Source: Cytophagales bacterium
Lineage (GTDB): Bacteria > Bacteroidota > Bacteroidia > Cytophagales > Spirosomataceae
Length of the DNA: 64,000 nucleotides
Reading direction: 5' to 3'
NCBI GenBank assembly: GCA_013298025.1
Contig: JAAFJE010000006.1
Span: 178,863 to 242,862, forward strand
The notes below the pieces were generated by a model, which ran no database searches, was not told the origin of the DNA, and saw only the letters and a program-made list of their open reading frames with translations. Positions within the stretch are counted from its first letter, which is position 1. Every line of letters begins with the position of its first letter. The position numbers were made by a program, and so were the translations under genes. Positions 24,100 to 34,800 of the stretch are shown here, one piece after another.

Positions 24100-24981
24100 C
24101 TATTGTTTTTCGAGGCGTAACTGTTCTATTGCCAGCACTGTTAAGCCTGTGTATTTGGCAATTTTTTCAGTAGGCTCGTTATCTTGTAACATATTTTTTG
24201 CAATTTCAAGATTTCTGGTATGTCTTACTTGTTCCTCTGCCTCAATTTTTAGCGAAATAGCCTCACTTGCTTTGACGTGTAAATAATCCAAGTAACGATT
24301 GTAACCGTACTGCTGTTCTTTGTCTAAACGCATTACGTCTAAAACTTCTTTTGCCTCTGCCAACCCTTTTGCTTTGAACTCGTCTTTTACTTCACTATTT
24401 TTCAAAAAGTAAACCCACTCATCTAAGGTATCTTTGGCTACATCATTGAATTGATTGACTTTTATTAGGTAGTATTCAGGGAAAATATCCGAAACACTTT
24501 GTTTGGTAAAAGCTTCCTTTTGCTTACTCGAAAGTTGTAAAAGGTCTTTTTCGTGCAAACCTTGAAAACTTGTAACTCCTTTATAAACATAATCTTTGCC
24601 TTGACCCAAATCAAAATAAACAATATTGATAGAGATTACTTTTTTGATTTCGGAATAAGGCTGGCCTAAACTTAGATTTTCAGTTAAGGCTTTGGAAGCA
24701 CCATAAGCCATTCTATGAAAATAATCTATCTCGTAGGTGTTTTGAATTTCTATAATCACTACCTCGTTTTTTGAGTTTTGTGTCAAAATATCTACTCGGT
24801 TATATTTATCGTCATCTGTTTCTTGGTTGCTTTCACTTTCCAAAATTTTTTGGATTTTTATGTCTTCAAACAAGAGTTCAGACAAAAAACCTTCTAACAC
24901 AACAAAGTTAGCTTTATTGCGAAGTAGTTTTTTGACTGCCCAATCAAAACGAATTAGTTTTTTGCTCATAGTTTTGCTCAT
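24100..24981 (-). CDS. Rpn/PD-(D/E)XK nuclease family transposase-like protein
   Basis: A 293-residue protein with the layout of the Rpn recombination-promoting nuclease family (PDDEXK_2): FDWAVKKLLRNKANFVVLEGFLSELL, then RVDILTQNSKNEVVIIEIQ, which carries the D...ExQ nuclease core, then YGASKALTENL and a long C-terminal helical tail with a short repeat-like LAEAKEVLDVMRLDKEQQ. Family members are intact DNA nucleases that raise RecA-independent recombination in E. coli. They are not true transposases and carry no inverted repeats. None are seen here. Confidence 0.88.
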   Translation of the reverse strand: MSKTMSKKLIRFDWAVKKLLRNKANFVVLEGFLSELLFEDIKIQKILESESNQETDDDKYNRVDILTQNSKNEVVIIEIQNTYEIDYFHRMAYGASKALTENLSLGQPYSEIKKVISINIVYFDLGQGKDYVYKGVTSFQGLHEKDLLQLSSKQKEAFTKQSVSDIFPEYYLIKVNQFNDVAKDTLDEWVYFLKNSEVKDEFKAKGLAEAKEVLDVMRLDKEQQYGYNRYLDYLHVKASEAISLKIEAEEQVRHTRNLEIAKNMLQDNEPTEKIAKYTGLTVLAIEQLRLEKQ

Positions 24982-25056
24982 ATCTACTTACAAATGTAAT
25001 AAAAAGATGGGTGCTTTTTCGTCTTTAACGCTCTTTTCTAGTGAGTTATAGCTTCA

Positions 25057-25596
25057 TTACTCAAAGAATCCAGCCCGATAAATCCACACCATTTGCCCTT
25101 TGTCTTTTACAGGATGTGCCTTAAAACCATGTCTGTGCAGTAATGTACAAAGGGTATCGTGTGTAAACAATGGCTTACCACAACCTTCGTGTAAAGTGTC
25201 TTCTTGCTCGCTGAGTTGTTCTTCGATGAAAATTACGCCCGAAGGTTTGAGCAAAGTGGCGATGTCGTCGAGCATTGGAGTGATATGGCTAAACTCGTGT
25301 AGGCAATTGATAAGCAATACTTTGTCGAAAATGCCAGGGGGCAAGTTGGTTTGTGTAGCCGTGCCTACTACGCTCAAAAAAGTGCCTTGGATGCGTTTCC
25401 CCGTAAATTTTTCCCAATACCGAATGGTGTAGTCGAGGTTTTCGGCATTACAATTGTCGGCATCGATGTCTTGTATATAAATCGTCAAATCGTCTTGCAT
25501 ACTGGCAAAACCTATTTCCCAAACGCCCGAAGCTGCACCGATAGAAGCGATGACTTCGCCCGATTTGAATTGAAATGCCTGAAAAGATTGTTGCAT
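25057..25596 (-). CDS. Class I SAM-dependent methyltransferase-like protein
   Basis: A 179-residue protein starting MQQSFQAFQ. The glycine-rich SAM motif is altered (EVIASIGAASGVWEIGF). Later motifs are present (DKVLLINCLHEFSHI, DIATLLKPSGVIFIEEQ). The substrate is unknown. The ATG at 25594-25596 lies 4 bp after the stop of the coiled-coil gene, so the two are translationally linked. A longer in-frame start would overlap that gene. Confidence 0.78.
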   Translation of the reverse strand: MQQSFQAFQFKSGEVIASIGAASGVWEIGFASMQDDLTIYIQDIDADNCNAENLDYTIRYWEKFTGKRIQGTFLSVVGTATQTNLPPGIFDKVLLINCLHEFSHITPMLDDIATLLKPSGVIFIEEQLSEQEDTLHEGCGKPLFTHDTLCTLLHRHGFKAHPVKDKGQMVWIYRAGFFE

Positions 25597-25600
25597 AAAC

Positions 25601-26557
25601 TTATTTAATGCTAAAACCGCTTTCGCCAATTTTGAAACCTTCGGCATACAACTCTACTTTATAACGACCTGTGCGGTAAGGCATGGCACTATCTCGATGG
25701 TACAGCATCTCAACGCCTTGTCCGTTATTTTGGAAGAAAACGGCTTTTTTAACAGTATAATAACTATTTTGACCAAAAATATCAAATTTACCCGAACCCG
25801 CATTGGTATCAAAAAGGGCGGCACCATCGGGGTCTATGATGCGTAAGAACAGGGTTTTGGTATTTTGTTGGGCAATAGGATTGTGTGCAAGCGTAAACGA
25901 AACTTTGAGTTTTTCTACCTTACTTGCTTTGTAGTGGCTGTTGTGTCGCTCTTTTCCTTTGTCAGAAATAGCCAATACCCGTATGCTTTCGGCTTGTAAA
26001 GCCGCTGCCCGATTCACTTTGTCGTTGAGGTCGGTATTGCGGCGACTCAGGGCATCGAGCGAATCGTTCAGTACTTGCTGTTGCAGTCGAAGCGTTAAGT
26101 TATCGTTCGTAAGGTTGGTATTTTGCGAAGCAAAAGTGCGATTTTTTTCGGCTAAAAGTGTATTTTCCTTGCGTAGATGGGTCAGTTCTATTTCTTTGGT
26201 TGTGAGGAAACCAATGTAGCCAGCAATTTTATTTTCGTATTGTTGTTTGGTAAAAGTATTGAGTTCGTTCAAGCCTTTTTTGTCGGCTTCCAATTGCTTT
26301 TTGAGGGCTTCGAGTTCTTCCACTCGTCCGCCCAAAGATTTCGTTTCTGCAATTTTAGCATCAAGTTGTGAGCCAATCGAATCGAGGCTAATGTTGGCAG
26401 CCGACACTTCTTGCACCTTTTGACTAATCGTGCTTTGTTGTTGTTGGCTCAAGCCTTTCGATTCTAGCAACAAATACCCCAAAACGCCAGTAGAAACCGC
26501 CAACAAGGCCGTACTGATTTTCCAAAGTAGTGCTTTATTTTGATGATTTTCCTCCAT
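25601..26557 (-). CDS. Membrane-anchored coiled-coil protein
   Basis: A 318-residue protein with one N-terminal membrane helix (about residues 10-30, LLWKISTALLAVSTGVLGYLLL). A long coiled coil covers about residues 35-185 with many Gln, Glu, Leu and Lys. A C-terminal domain of about 120 residues is beta-rich (FLRIIDPDGAALFDT, YRTGRYKVELYAEGFKIGESGFSIK). It may link the inner membrane to an envelope partner. Function is unknown. It is co-transcribed with the methyltransferase-like gene. Confidence 0.72.
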   Translation of the reverse strand: MEENHQNKALLWKISTALLAVSTGVLGYLLLESKGLSQQQQSTISQKVQEVSAANISLDSIGSQLDAKIAETKSLGGRVEELEALKKQLEADKKGLNELNTFTKQQYENKIAGYIGFLTTKEIELTHLRKENTLLAEKNRTFASQNTNLTNDNLTLRLQQQVLNDSLDALSRRNTDLNDKVNRAAALQAESIRVLAISDKGKERHNSHYKASKVEKLKVSFTLAHNPIAQQNTKTLFLRIIDPDGAALFDTNAGSGKFDIFGQNSYYTVKKAVFFQNNGQGVEMLYHRDSAMPYRTGRYKVELYAEGFKIGESGFSIK

Positions 26558-26996
26558 GCAGTTTAGGTTAAAAGCAAGCCTAGCCTTGGATTTACAAGCC
26601 TACAGCTACCAAACGAGTCCCGAATTTACTAAAATTTAGTGTTGTTAGAAAAACTTACTTACCAAAATCATTTTAGTCTTAAAAATACGGGTAAAAACAC
26701 AAGGCTTTATCCTGAAGTTGGATGTTTTTTACAACAACTTCATACAGACCCAAGTTTTATCATTAAATTTAATGAGTTTTTTACAATAAAAACATCTAAA
26801 AGAATAGAAACACCCAAGCTAGGGCTGTACAAAGGATTGCTCTGATGGTGGATGTAAACGGTGTTTTTGTTATGATACCAAAGATGATGCCATTGATACG
26901 GTAGCTCTCCTCATACCTTATATCTTTTTCGGAGGTTTTTATTACGAAATTATTACCCAAAAAATACTAAAAAACAATCTTATTTTCAATACAAGA
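26558..26996. other. 439-bp AT-rich intergenic region, possible gene remnant
   Basis: It lies between the divergent coiled-coil gene and nadB. A GTG-started frame of 68 codons (26639-26845) has no recognisable family. From about 26846 another frame reads CKRCFCYDTKDDAIDTVALL, a hydrophobic stretch that runs on in frame toward the nadB ATG. The two could be pieces of one decayed gene, which I cannot confirm. No clear promoter was found. Confidence 0.3.
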
Positions 26997-28586
26997 ATGC
27001 CCAAATACGATTTCTTAGTGATTGGCTCTGGCATAGCCGGGTTGTCTTATACAGCAAAGTTGGCTTCTCATTTTGAGAAGAAAAACCCGAATGTCAAAAT
27101 TGCTATTATAACCAAAACTATTGCAGAAGAAACCAATACCAAATATGCCCAAGGTGGCATTGCTGCCGTTTGGGACGAACACGATTCTTTTGAAAAACAC
27201 ATCGAAGATACCATGATTGCGGGCGATTATTTATCGAACCCCTCAATTGTGGAAATCGTGGTGTCGGAAGCCCCTGGTCGTTTACAAGAACTGATTGACT
27301 ATGGCACACAATTCGATAAGCGAGCCGATGGTAGCTATGATTTGGCAAAAGAAGGCGGGCATTCCGACCATCGTATTTTGCATTATAAAGACTCCACAGG
27401 CAACGAAATCGAACGGGCTTTACTGGCAAAAGTCAAGTCGTTTGCCAATGTCGATTTTTATACGCATTACTACGCTATCGACCTCATTACCCAGCACCAT
27501 CTGGGCGAAAAAGTAACCAAAGATACGCCCGATAAAAAATGCTTTGGAGTGTATGTTTTTAATACGCTTACCAACGAAACCGAAACGTTTTTGGCCAAAA
27601 CTACACTTTTGGCTACAGGTGGTATCGGACAAATCTACCAAAGCACCACCAACCCCACCATTGCCACGGGCGATGGTATTTCGATGGCCTACCGTGCCAA
27701 AGCCTTGGTCGAACACATGGAGTTTATCCAGTTTCACCCAACAGCCCTTTACCAACCGGGCATAAAGCCTTCGTTTCTGATTTCGGAGGCTGTGCGAGGA
27801 CATGGTGGCGTACTGAAAAACCGAGATGGACAAACCTTTATGGAGCAGTACGATGCACGCTTGTCGTTAGCTCCTAGAGATATTGTGGCAAGAGCGATTG
27901 ATTCGGAGATGAAAAAACAAGGCGTAGAACACGTTTACCTCGATACTCGCCACCTCGATACGACAGATTTTGTCCATCATTTTCCTATGATTTATCAATA
28001 TTGTAAAGATAATTTAGGACTAGACATCGCCGAAAAAGACATGATTCCTGTAGTGCCAGCCCAGCATTATTTGTGCGGAGGAATCAAAGTAAATGAATAT
28101 TCGCAAACAACCATCCACTACCTTTTTGCCGTAGGCGAATGCTCGTGCACGGGCCTGCATGGGGCCAATCGCTTGGCTTCTAACTCCTTGCTCGAAGCGG
28201 TGGTATTTGCCCATCGTGCTTTTGAAAAATCTATAGCCATTTTTGAGGAAAATATCATTCCCGACAATATTCCAGACTGGAACGACGAAGGCACACGTCA
28301 CCCCGAGGAATTGGTCTTAGTGACCGAAATGACCAGAGAATTAGAGGCAATCATGAGTAATTATGTGGGGATTGTTCGTACCGACCGCCGTTTAAAACGT
28401 GCCTACGACCGCCTCGAACTGATTTATTTAGAACACGAAGAATTGTACCGAGAATCGAAGCTTTCTGTGCCGATTTGCCAATTGCGTAACATGATTAATG
28501 TGGCGTATTTGGTCATCAAGCACGCCATTGCTCGCAAAGAAAATCGAGGTTTACATTATAATTTAGATAATATGGCAAAAGCCTAA
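26997..28586 (+). CDS. nadB: L-aspartate oxidase
   Basis: A 529-residue flavoprotein of NAD biosynthesis that oxidises L-aspartate to iminoaspartate. The FAD-binding motif is VIGSGIAGLSYTAKL (about residues 7-21). Family signatures include TKYAQGGIAAVWDEHDSF, EFIQFHPTALY, GHGG and the C-terminal FAVGECSCTGLHGANRLASNSLLEAVVF. The length fits the family. The nadA and nadC partners are not in the window. A strong hairpin terminates it. Confidence 0.95.
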   Translation: MPKYDFLVIGSGIAGLSYTAKLASHFEKKNPNVKIAIITKTIAEETNTKYAQGGIAAVWDEHDSFEKHIEDTMIAGDYLSNPSIVEIVVSEAPGRLQELIDYGTQFDKRADGSYDLAKEGGHSDHRILHYKDSTGNEIERALLAKVKSFANVDFYTHYYAIDLITQHHLGEKVTKDTPDKKCFGVYVFNTLTNETETFLAKTTLLATGGIGQIYQSTTNPTIATGDGISMAYRAKALVEHMEFIQFHPTALYQPGIKPSFLISEAVRGHGGVLKNRDGQTFMEQYDARLSLAPRDIVARAIDSEMKKQGVEHVYLDTRHLDTTDFVHHFPMIYQYCKDNLGLDIAEKDMIPVVPAQHYLCGGIKVNEYSQTTIHYLFAVGECSCTGLHGANRLASNSLLEAVVFAHRAFEKSIAIFEENIIPDNIPDWNDEGTRHPEELVLVTEMTRELEAIMSNYVGIVRTDRRLKRAYDRLELIYLEHEELYRESKLSVPICQLRNMINVAYLVIKHAIARKENRGLHYNLDNMAKA

Positions 28587-28593
28587 ATCCTAC

Positions 28594-28625
28594 GAAAGTC
28601 AAAGCCTTTACGCTTTGACTTTCTT
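28594..28625. terminator. 12-bp hairpin after nadB
   Basis: GAAAGTCAAAGC and GCTTTGACTTTC pair perfectly with a 6-nt loop, followed by TT. It starts 7 bp after the nadB stop and isolates it from the GH2 gene. Confidence 0.75.
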
Positions 28626-28749
28626 GCTTATAAGCCATTACCTACCGCTTACTGCTTCCATCATAATTTTGTCCATCTTTTTTCAAATAATAGCTATGTT
28701 TTATTAAAGAAGTAAAGTGAAATTTTGTATAAAAATTATACAAAATTAA

Positions 28750-31587
28750 ATGAAACACTTTCGACTGTATTTGACAATTGTAGGAAGTTTCTGGATGGCT
28801 TGTTTGCAGCTACAAGCCCAAGAACGCAAATCTTTGGCAGGAACTTGGCAAGTAAAACTCGACCCACAAGACGAAGGCTTGCAAGCCCATTGGTGGGAAA
28901 AAGCCTTTCCCGAAAAAGCCCAATTGCCGGGTTCTTTGGCAAGTAATAATTTGGGCTATAAGGTTTCTTTGGCTACGCCTTGGACGGGTGACGTGATTGA
29001 TAGCTCGTATTTTGTTCTTGAAAAATATGCAAAATACCGCCAAGGCGACATCAAAATTCCTTTTTGGCTCAAGCCTAAGCGACATTTTATAGGCCCAGCT
29101 TGGTATAAAAAAGCAATTGAAATTCCCGAAAATTGGGCAAAAAAAAGAGTTTTACTACATTTAGAGCGTTGTCATTGGGAAACCAATGTGTTTGTCAATG
29201 GCGAATTTTGTGGTACGCAAAACAGCTTGGTGAGCCCGCATATTTACGACATTACGGGACATTTGAAAGCAGGCAAAAAAAATGAAATTGTGTTGCGGGT
29301 CGATAACCGCATTAAAATTTACATTGGTCCCAACTCGTCGAGTATCACCGAACATACCCAAACTAATTGGAATGGCGTAATTGGCGATATTTCCCTAGAA
29401 GCACAAGAAACAACAAACATCGACGACCTACAAATTTACCCACGCCTCGCTACGTCGTCAATCGACTTGGCACTTACACTCAACCAAAGCAAAGGTCATA
29501 CTTTCAAGGGGAAAATTCGTTTGCAAGCCCGAAGCCTGCAAGCCAATGGGGCTATATTTCCCGTAAAAGAATTGCCCGTAAGTTTGAGTTCTGAAAATCA
29601 GACTTTTACTATTGCTTATGCTTTGCCACAAGCCCAACTTTGGGATGAGTTTTCTCCGAACCTATATCAATTGACGGCGACCATTGTGGATGAAAAAGGG
29701 CAAAAAATTGCGGAGAAAATCAGTCGATTCGGTATGAGAGAAATGACTACCATTGGCACAAGAATTGCCATCAATGGTCGCCCGATTTTTCTCAGAGGTG
29801 ATGTCGATTGTGCTGGTTTTCCGCTCACGGGCTTCCCATCGATGGAGCGTTCTTTTTGGGAAAAAGTAGCCAATACCGCCAAAAGTTATGGCTTAAATCA
29901 CCTGCGTTTTCACTCGTGGTGTCCGCCCGAAGTGGCTTTTCAAGTAGCCGATAGTTTGGGGATTTATTTATATGTAGAAAGTCCGCTTTGGGCAAACCAA
30001 GGCAGTGCTGTCGGCACAGGCGGTTTGGTTGACGATTTTATTTACCAAGAATCCGAACGCATCATCAAAACCTATGGCAATCACCCTTCGTTTTGTATGA
30101 TGTCGTATGGCAACGAGCCAGCAGGGAAAAATCAGTTTGCATTTTTGGGTAAATGGGTAGAATATTTCAAACAAAAAGATGGTCGTCGCCTTTATACCAG
30201 TGGGGCAGGTTGGCCTATTTTACCCGAAAATCAATTTAATATTCATTCCGATGCACGCATTCAACGTTGGGGCGAAGGCATAAATAGTATCATCAATAAA
30301 GAAAAACCCAATACCCAATACGATTGGCGAAAGAGGGTGCAAGGAACACAACCCTATATCAGCCATGAAATCGGACAATGGTGTGCCTATCCTAATTTTA
30401 AAGAAATAGCCAAATACACAGGCGTGTTGCAGGCAACCAATTTTGAGATTTTTAAAGAAACCCTAGAAGCCAAGGGCATGGGCGAACAAGCCGACGATTT
30501 TCTGTACGCTTCGGGACGTTTGCAAACACTTTGCTACAAAGCCGATATTGAAGCGGCACTCAGAACGCCGGGCTTTGGCGGTTTTCAGTTGCTCGGCCTG
30601 CACGATTTTCCGGGACAAGGCACGGCGTTGGTGGGTGCTTTAGATGCTTTCTGGGACTCGAAAGGCTATACTACGCCCGAAGAATACCGCAGTTTTTGCA
30701 ATACTACGGTGTTATTGGCTCGTTTTCCTTCCTTGATTTATACCAATCAAGAAACCCTCGAAGTTCCCGTTGAAGTGGCTCATTTTGGTGGTGCTCCTTT
30801 GAAAAATGCAAAAATTCTTTGGCAAATTGTAGATGAAAAAGGAGCAGTTCAACAAGAAGGGTCTTGGTCGAAAGAACAACTCAATATCGACAATCTTCAA
30901 GCCGTTGGAAGCCTAAAGTTTGCATTGTCAAGATACAAAAAAGCACAAAAACTTTCTTTGAAAGTAAATCTTGCAGGCACAGATGTAAAAAATGCTTGGG
31001 ATTTTTGGGTGTATCCAGCACAAATTACCCCCGAAAATGGGCAGGTTATTGTCACCGACAAACTTACGCCTGCCATTCAGCAGCAACTAGAAGCAGGCAA
31101 AACGGTATTGCTGTTGCCTTTTGGACAAGTGAAAAAAGGCAAAGGAGCAGAAGTGCAAGTTGGCTTTTCAAGTATTTTTTGGAATACCGCTTGGACAAGC
31201 GGACAAGCACCACATACGATGGGCATTACCTGCAAGCCTTCGCATCCGCTATTTCGTTTTTTCCCAACCGAATCTTATAGCAACTATCAATGGCAAGACC
31301 TCATGAGCCATGCACAAGCCATGATTTTAGACGAATTTCCCCAAAGCTTCAAAGCCAATATTCAGCCCATAGATACGTGGTTTGAAAACAGAAAACTCGC
31401 TTTGGCTTTTGAAGGAAAAGTGGGTAAAGGCAAATTGATGGTTTGTAGCATCGACCTAGAAAAAAACCTCGAAAGTCGTCCTGTGGCTCGTCAGCTTAAA
31501 TACAGTATGTTGAAGTACCTCAATAGCAAAGATTTTCAGCCAACACAAGCCATAGATTTGAATTTATTAAAAAGCTTTTTTGAATAA
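28750..31587 (+). CDS. Secreted glycoside hydrolase family 2 enzyme
   Basis: A 945-residue protein with a signal peptide. GH2 sugar-binding (about residues 80-215: LHLERCHWETNVFVNGEFCG), immunoglobulin-like and TIM-barrel domains follow. The acid/base region is MSYGNEPAG (E456) and a nucleophile candidate lies in YISHEIGQW (E540). The C-terminal region of about 280 residues continues beyond a typical small GH2. GH2 covers beta-galactosidases, mannosidases and glucuronidases; I cannot assign which. It is the first gene of a sugar locus with DUF5107, AraC and an MFS porter. Confidence 0.9.
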   Translation: MKHFRLYLTIVGSFWMACLQLQAQERKSLAGTWQVKLDPQDEGLQAHWWEKAFPEKAQLPGSLASNNLGYKVSLATPWTGDVIDSSYFVLEKYAKYRQGDIKIPFWLKPKRHFIGPAWYKKAIEIPENWAKKRVLLHLERCHWETNVFVNGEFCGTQNSLVSPHIYDITGHLKAGKKNEIVLRVDNRIKIYIGPNSSSITEHTQTNWNGVIGDISLEAQETTNIDDLQIYPRLATSSIDLALTLNQSKGHTFKGKIRLQARSLQANGAIFPVKELPVSLSSENQTFTIAYALPQAQLWDEFSPNLYQLTATIVDEKGQKIAEKISRFGMREMTTIGTRIAINGRPIFLRGDVDCAGFPLTGFPSMERSFWEKVANTAKSYGLNHLRFHSWCPPEVAFQVADSLGIYLYVESPLWANQGSAVGTGGLVDDFIYQESERIIKTYGNHPSFCMMSYGNEPAGKNQFAFLGKWVEYFKQKDGRRLYTSGAGWPILPENQFNIHSDARIQRWGEGINSIINKEKPNTQYDWRKRVQGTQPYISHEIGQWCAYPNFKEIAKYTGVLQATNFEIFKETLEAKGMGEQADDFLYASGRLQTLCYKADIEAALRTPGFGGFQLLGLHDFPGQGTALVGALDAFWDSKGYTTPEEYRSFCNTTVLLARFPSLIYTNQETLEVPVEVAHFGGAPLKNAKILWQIVDEKGAVQQEGSWSKEQLNIDNLQAVGSLKFALSRYKKAQKLSLKVNLAGTDVKNAWDFWVYPAQITPENGQVIVTDKLTPAIQQQLEAGKTVLLLPFGQVKKGKGAEVQVGFSSIFWNTAWTSGQAPHTMGITCKPSHPLFRFFPTESYSNYQWQDLMSHAQAMILDEFPQSFKANIQPIDTWFENRKLALAFEGKVGKGKLMVCSIDLEKNLESRPVARQLKYSMLKYLNSKDFQPTQAIDLNLLKSFFE

Positions 31588-31671
31588 AAGTTATCGGTTT
31601 GCTGTATATCCGTTGTCTGTAAACTTCCTTTTGTAAGTAATAAGGCAGCATGGTCAATTAGTGTTTTTATT

Positions 31672-31723
31672 TTCAGGTATTTACAAAAAACAGATTACAT
31701 TCGTTTTTTTGTAAATACCTGAA
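31672..31723. terminator. Long inverted repeat between GH2 and DUF5107 genes
   Basis: TTCAGGTATTTACAAAAAAC and its complement (GTTTTTTTGTAAATACCTGAA, one extra T) form a roughly 19-bp stem with an 11-nt loop. It lies 85 bp after the GH2 stop and could end or reduce read-through. Confidence 0.65.
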
Positions 31724-31827
31724 TTTGAAATAATTAAATCACTAATTCACTCAATCACTCATTCACTAACTCGGTACGACGAACATACTTTTTACCTCAA
31801 AATCTAACATTTACAACTATTTATCCG

Positions 31828-34800
31828 ATGAATAATCAACCTGTACAAGCGTGGGAAGAAACCGTTTTGATACCAACCTACGCTATTGGTGAATCAGAGA
31901 AAAACCCGATGTTTCTCGAAAAAAGAGTCTATCAAGGCAGCAGTGGCGTAGTGTATCCTCATGCGGTGATTGAAAAAATCAACGATGAAAAGCAAGACCA
32001 AGCTTACAAAGCTATTTTCATCGAAAATCAATACCTCAAAATCATGGTATTGCCCGAATTGGGCGGTCGTATTCAGATGGCGTATGACAAAGTAAGAGAA
32101 CGCCATTTTGTGTATTATAACCAAGTGATAAAACCCGCTTTGGTAGGCTTGACAGGCCCGTGGATTTCGGGCGGTATCGAATTTAACTGGCCACAACACC
32201 ACCGTCCAAGTACGTTCGAGCCTGTCGATTTTACGATTGAAGCAAATCCCGATGGCTCAAAAACCGTTTGGGTCAACGAAGTAGAACGCATGTTTTCTAC
32301 CAAAGGTATGGCGGGCTTTACTTTGTACCCTGATAAAGCCTATCTCGAAATCAAAGGCGTATTGTACAATCGCACGGCACTGCCCCAAACCTTTTTGTGG
32401 TGGGCCAATCCTGCGGTGAAAGTAAACGACGCTTACCAGTCTATTTTTCCACCTGATGTATATGCCGTATTCGACCACGGCAAAAGAGATGTGTCGTCGT
32501 TTCCGATTGCTACAGGCACATATTATAAAGTAGATTACGCACCCGGCACCGATATTTCAGGCTATAAAAATATACCTGTGCCTACGTCGTACATGGCGAT
32601 TCAATCGAAATACGATTTTATGGGAGGCTACGAACACGATACGCAAGGAGGCTTATTGCACGTGGCCAATCACCATGTTTCGCCCGGCAAAAAACAATGG
32701 ACTTGGGGCAATGGCGAATTTGGCTATGCTTGGGACAGAAACCTGACCGACGAAGACGGCCCTTATATAGAACTGATGACAGGCGTTTTTACCGATAATC
32801 AGCCCGATTTTTCGTGGATAATGCCCCAAGAAGAACGCCGTTTTACACAGTATTTTATGCCTTATCATACCTTGGGCGTAGTGAAAAATGCAAGCAAAGA
32901 AGCAGCCTGTAGTTTGGTGGTGACTGCCGATGCCCTACACCTGAAGGTTTATACTACCGCTTTGTATGAGGATGCCCAACTACAATTGTGGTACGCAGAT
33001 AGCCTTTTGTGGGAAGAAAGCTATACGATTTCGCCTGCACAAATTGTGGAAAAAACACTGGAACTAAGCATTGCCGATGAAACGCAATTGACCCTGAAAT
33101 TATACGACAAACAAGCGAAATTACTCTTGTCTTATACCCCAGAAGTACCCCAAGAAAACGCCTTGCCTTCGCCAGCACAAGCCGCCTTGCCTCCTGCCGA
33201 AGTAGAAAACAATGAGCAATTATTTTTGACAGGTCAACATATTGAGCAATATCGACACGCCACTTACCTAGCCACTGATTATTACGAAGAAGCCCTTCGC
33301 CGTGACCCTAAAGACAGCCGTTGCAACAATGCGATGGGCTTATGGTATTATAAAAAAGGGCAATTTGCTCAAGCAAAACCCTATTTTGAAAAAGCCATCG
33401 CAACCCTTACGGCTCGCAATCCTAATCCTTACGACAGCGAGGCGTATTATAATTTGGGTTTATGTTTGAAAAAATTAGGTGAAAACGACAAAGCCTATAC
33501 TGCTTTTTATAAAGCTACTTGGTCTGCAGCTTGGCAAGATGTAGCGCTGCTAGAGTTGGCTCGTCTTAAAACCATTGCCCAAGATTATGAAGAGGCTTTA
33601 AATCATGTATCGGATGCCCTTTTCCGCAACTACAAATCTCATACGGCTAGGCATTTGAAAATAGCTTTGTTACGAAAATTGGGACGCATAGAGGAAGCTT
33701 TACAACTGGCAGAAGAAAGCATTAGGCTTGATAAATTTACGATGGGAGCTTATGTAGAAAAATGCTTGCTTTTGCCCCAAGAAGAAAACCTTTTGTCCTT
33801 GAAAAAACTCATGCGAGGCTATGTGCATAATTACTTGGAATATGCCTTCGATTATCTTGAAGCTGGTTTGTGGGACGAATGCCAAACGCTTTTGCAATGG
33901 TATGTAGCAGATGCCCCCGTGGTGTATCCGATGGTACATTATGTGCAGGCTTTTGCCGCAGCCCAACAAGGCGATTTGCAAAAGAGGCAAGTATATTTGG
34001 CTTTGGGCAAAGCAAGTAATCCCGATAAGGTTTTTCCTAATCGTTTGACAGAATTGAACGTATTGCTTTGGGCTACAGCACAGACTTCGGAAGATGGAAA
34101 CGTGTATTATTTCTTAGGAAATTTCTGGTATGCTCATCGCCAATATGCCGAAGCCATTGCTTGTTGGGAAGCTTGTACACGCCTGTTGCCTGAGTTTCCT
34201 ACGTCTTTGCGTAACTTATCGTTAGCGTATCATAACAAAGAACAAAACGAGCAAAAGGCTTTAGAAGCAATGGAAATGGCGTATCGCCTCGATACCAGCG
34301 ATGCGAGGGTATTGATGGAGCTCGACCAATTGTACAAAAAACTCAACTATCCACAACAAGAGCGTTTCGATTTGCTTACGAGCCAGCAGGCTGTTACTGT
34401 ACAAAGAGATGATTTGTATTTAGAATGGATTACCCTGCACAACCAATTGGGTAAGTTCGCCGAAGCAAAAGCCCTGTTGGCTCAACGCCAGTTTCATCCT
34501 TGGGAAGGGGGCGAAGGAAAGGTAATCAGCCAGTTTTTATGGTCGCAAGTGGCATTGACATTGCAGGCAATACGGGAAAGGCGATGGACAGATGCGGTAG
34601 CATTGTTGGATGAAACCATCCATTATCCACATAATTTAGGTGAAGGAAAATTGTATGGCACACAAGAAAACGACATTTGTTTTTTGAGAGGACTCATTGC
34701 TCAGTTGCAAGGAAAAAAAGCGGAGGCAAGGGCGTATTTTCAGCAAGCAACGCAGGGCTTAGACGAACCCGTACAGGCAATTTTTTACAACGACCCACAG

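Noticed and set aside
24100..24981. A true transposon at the Rpn gene
   Set aside because: No terminal inverted repeats or target duplications are seen; the Rpn family is a nuclease despite the name.
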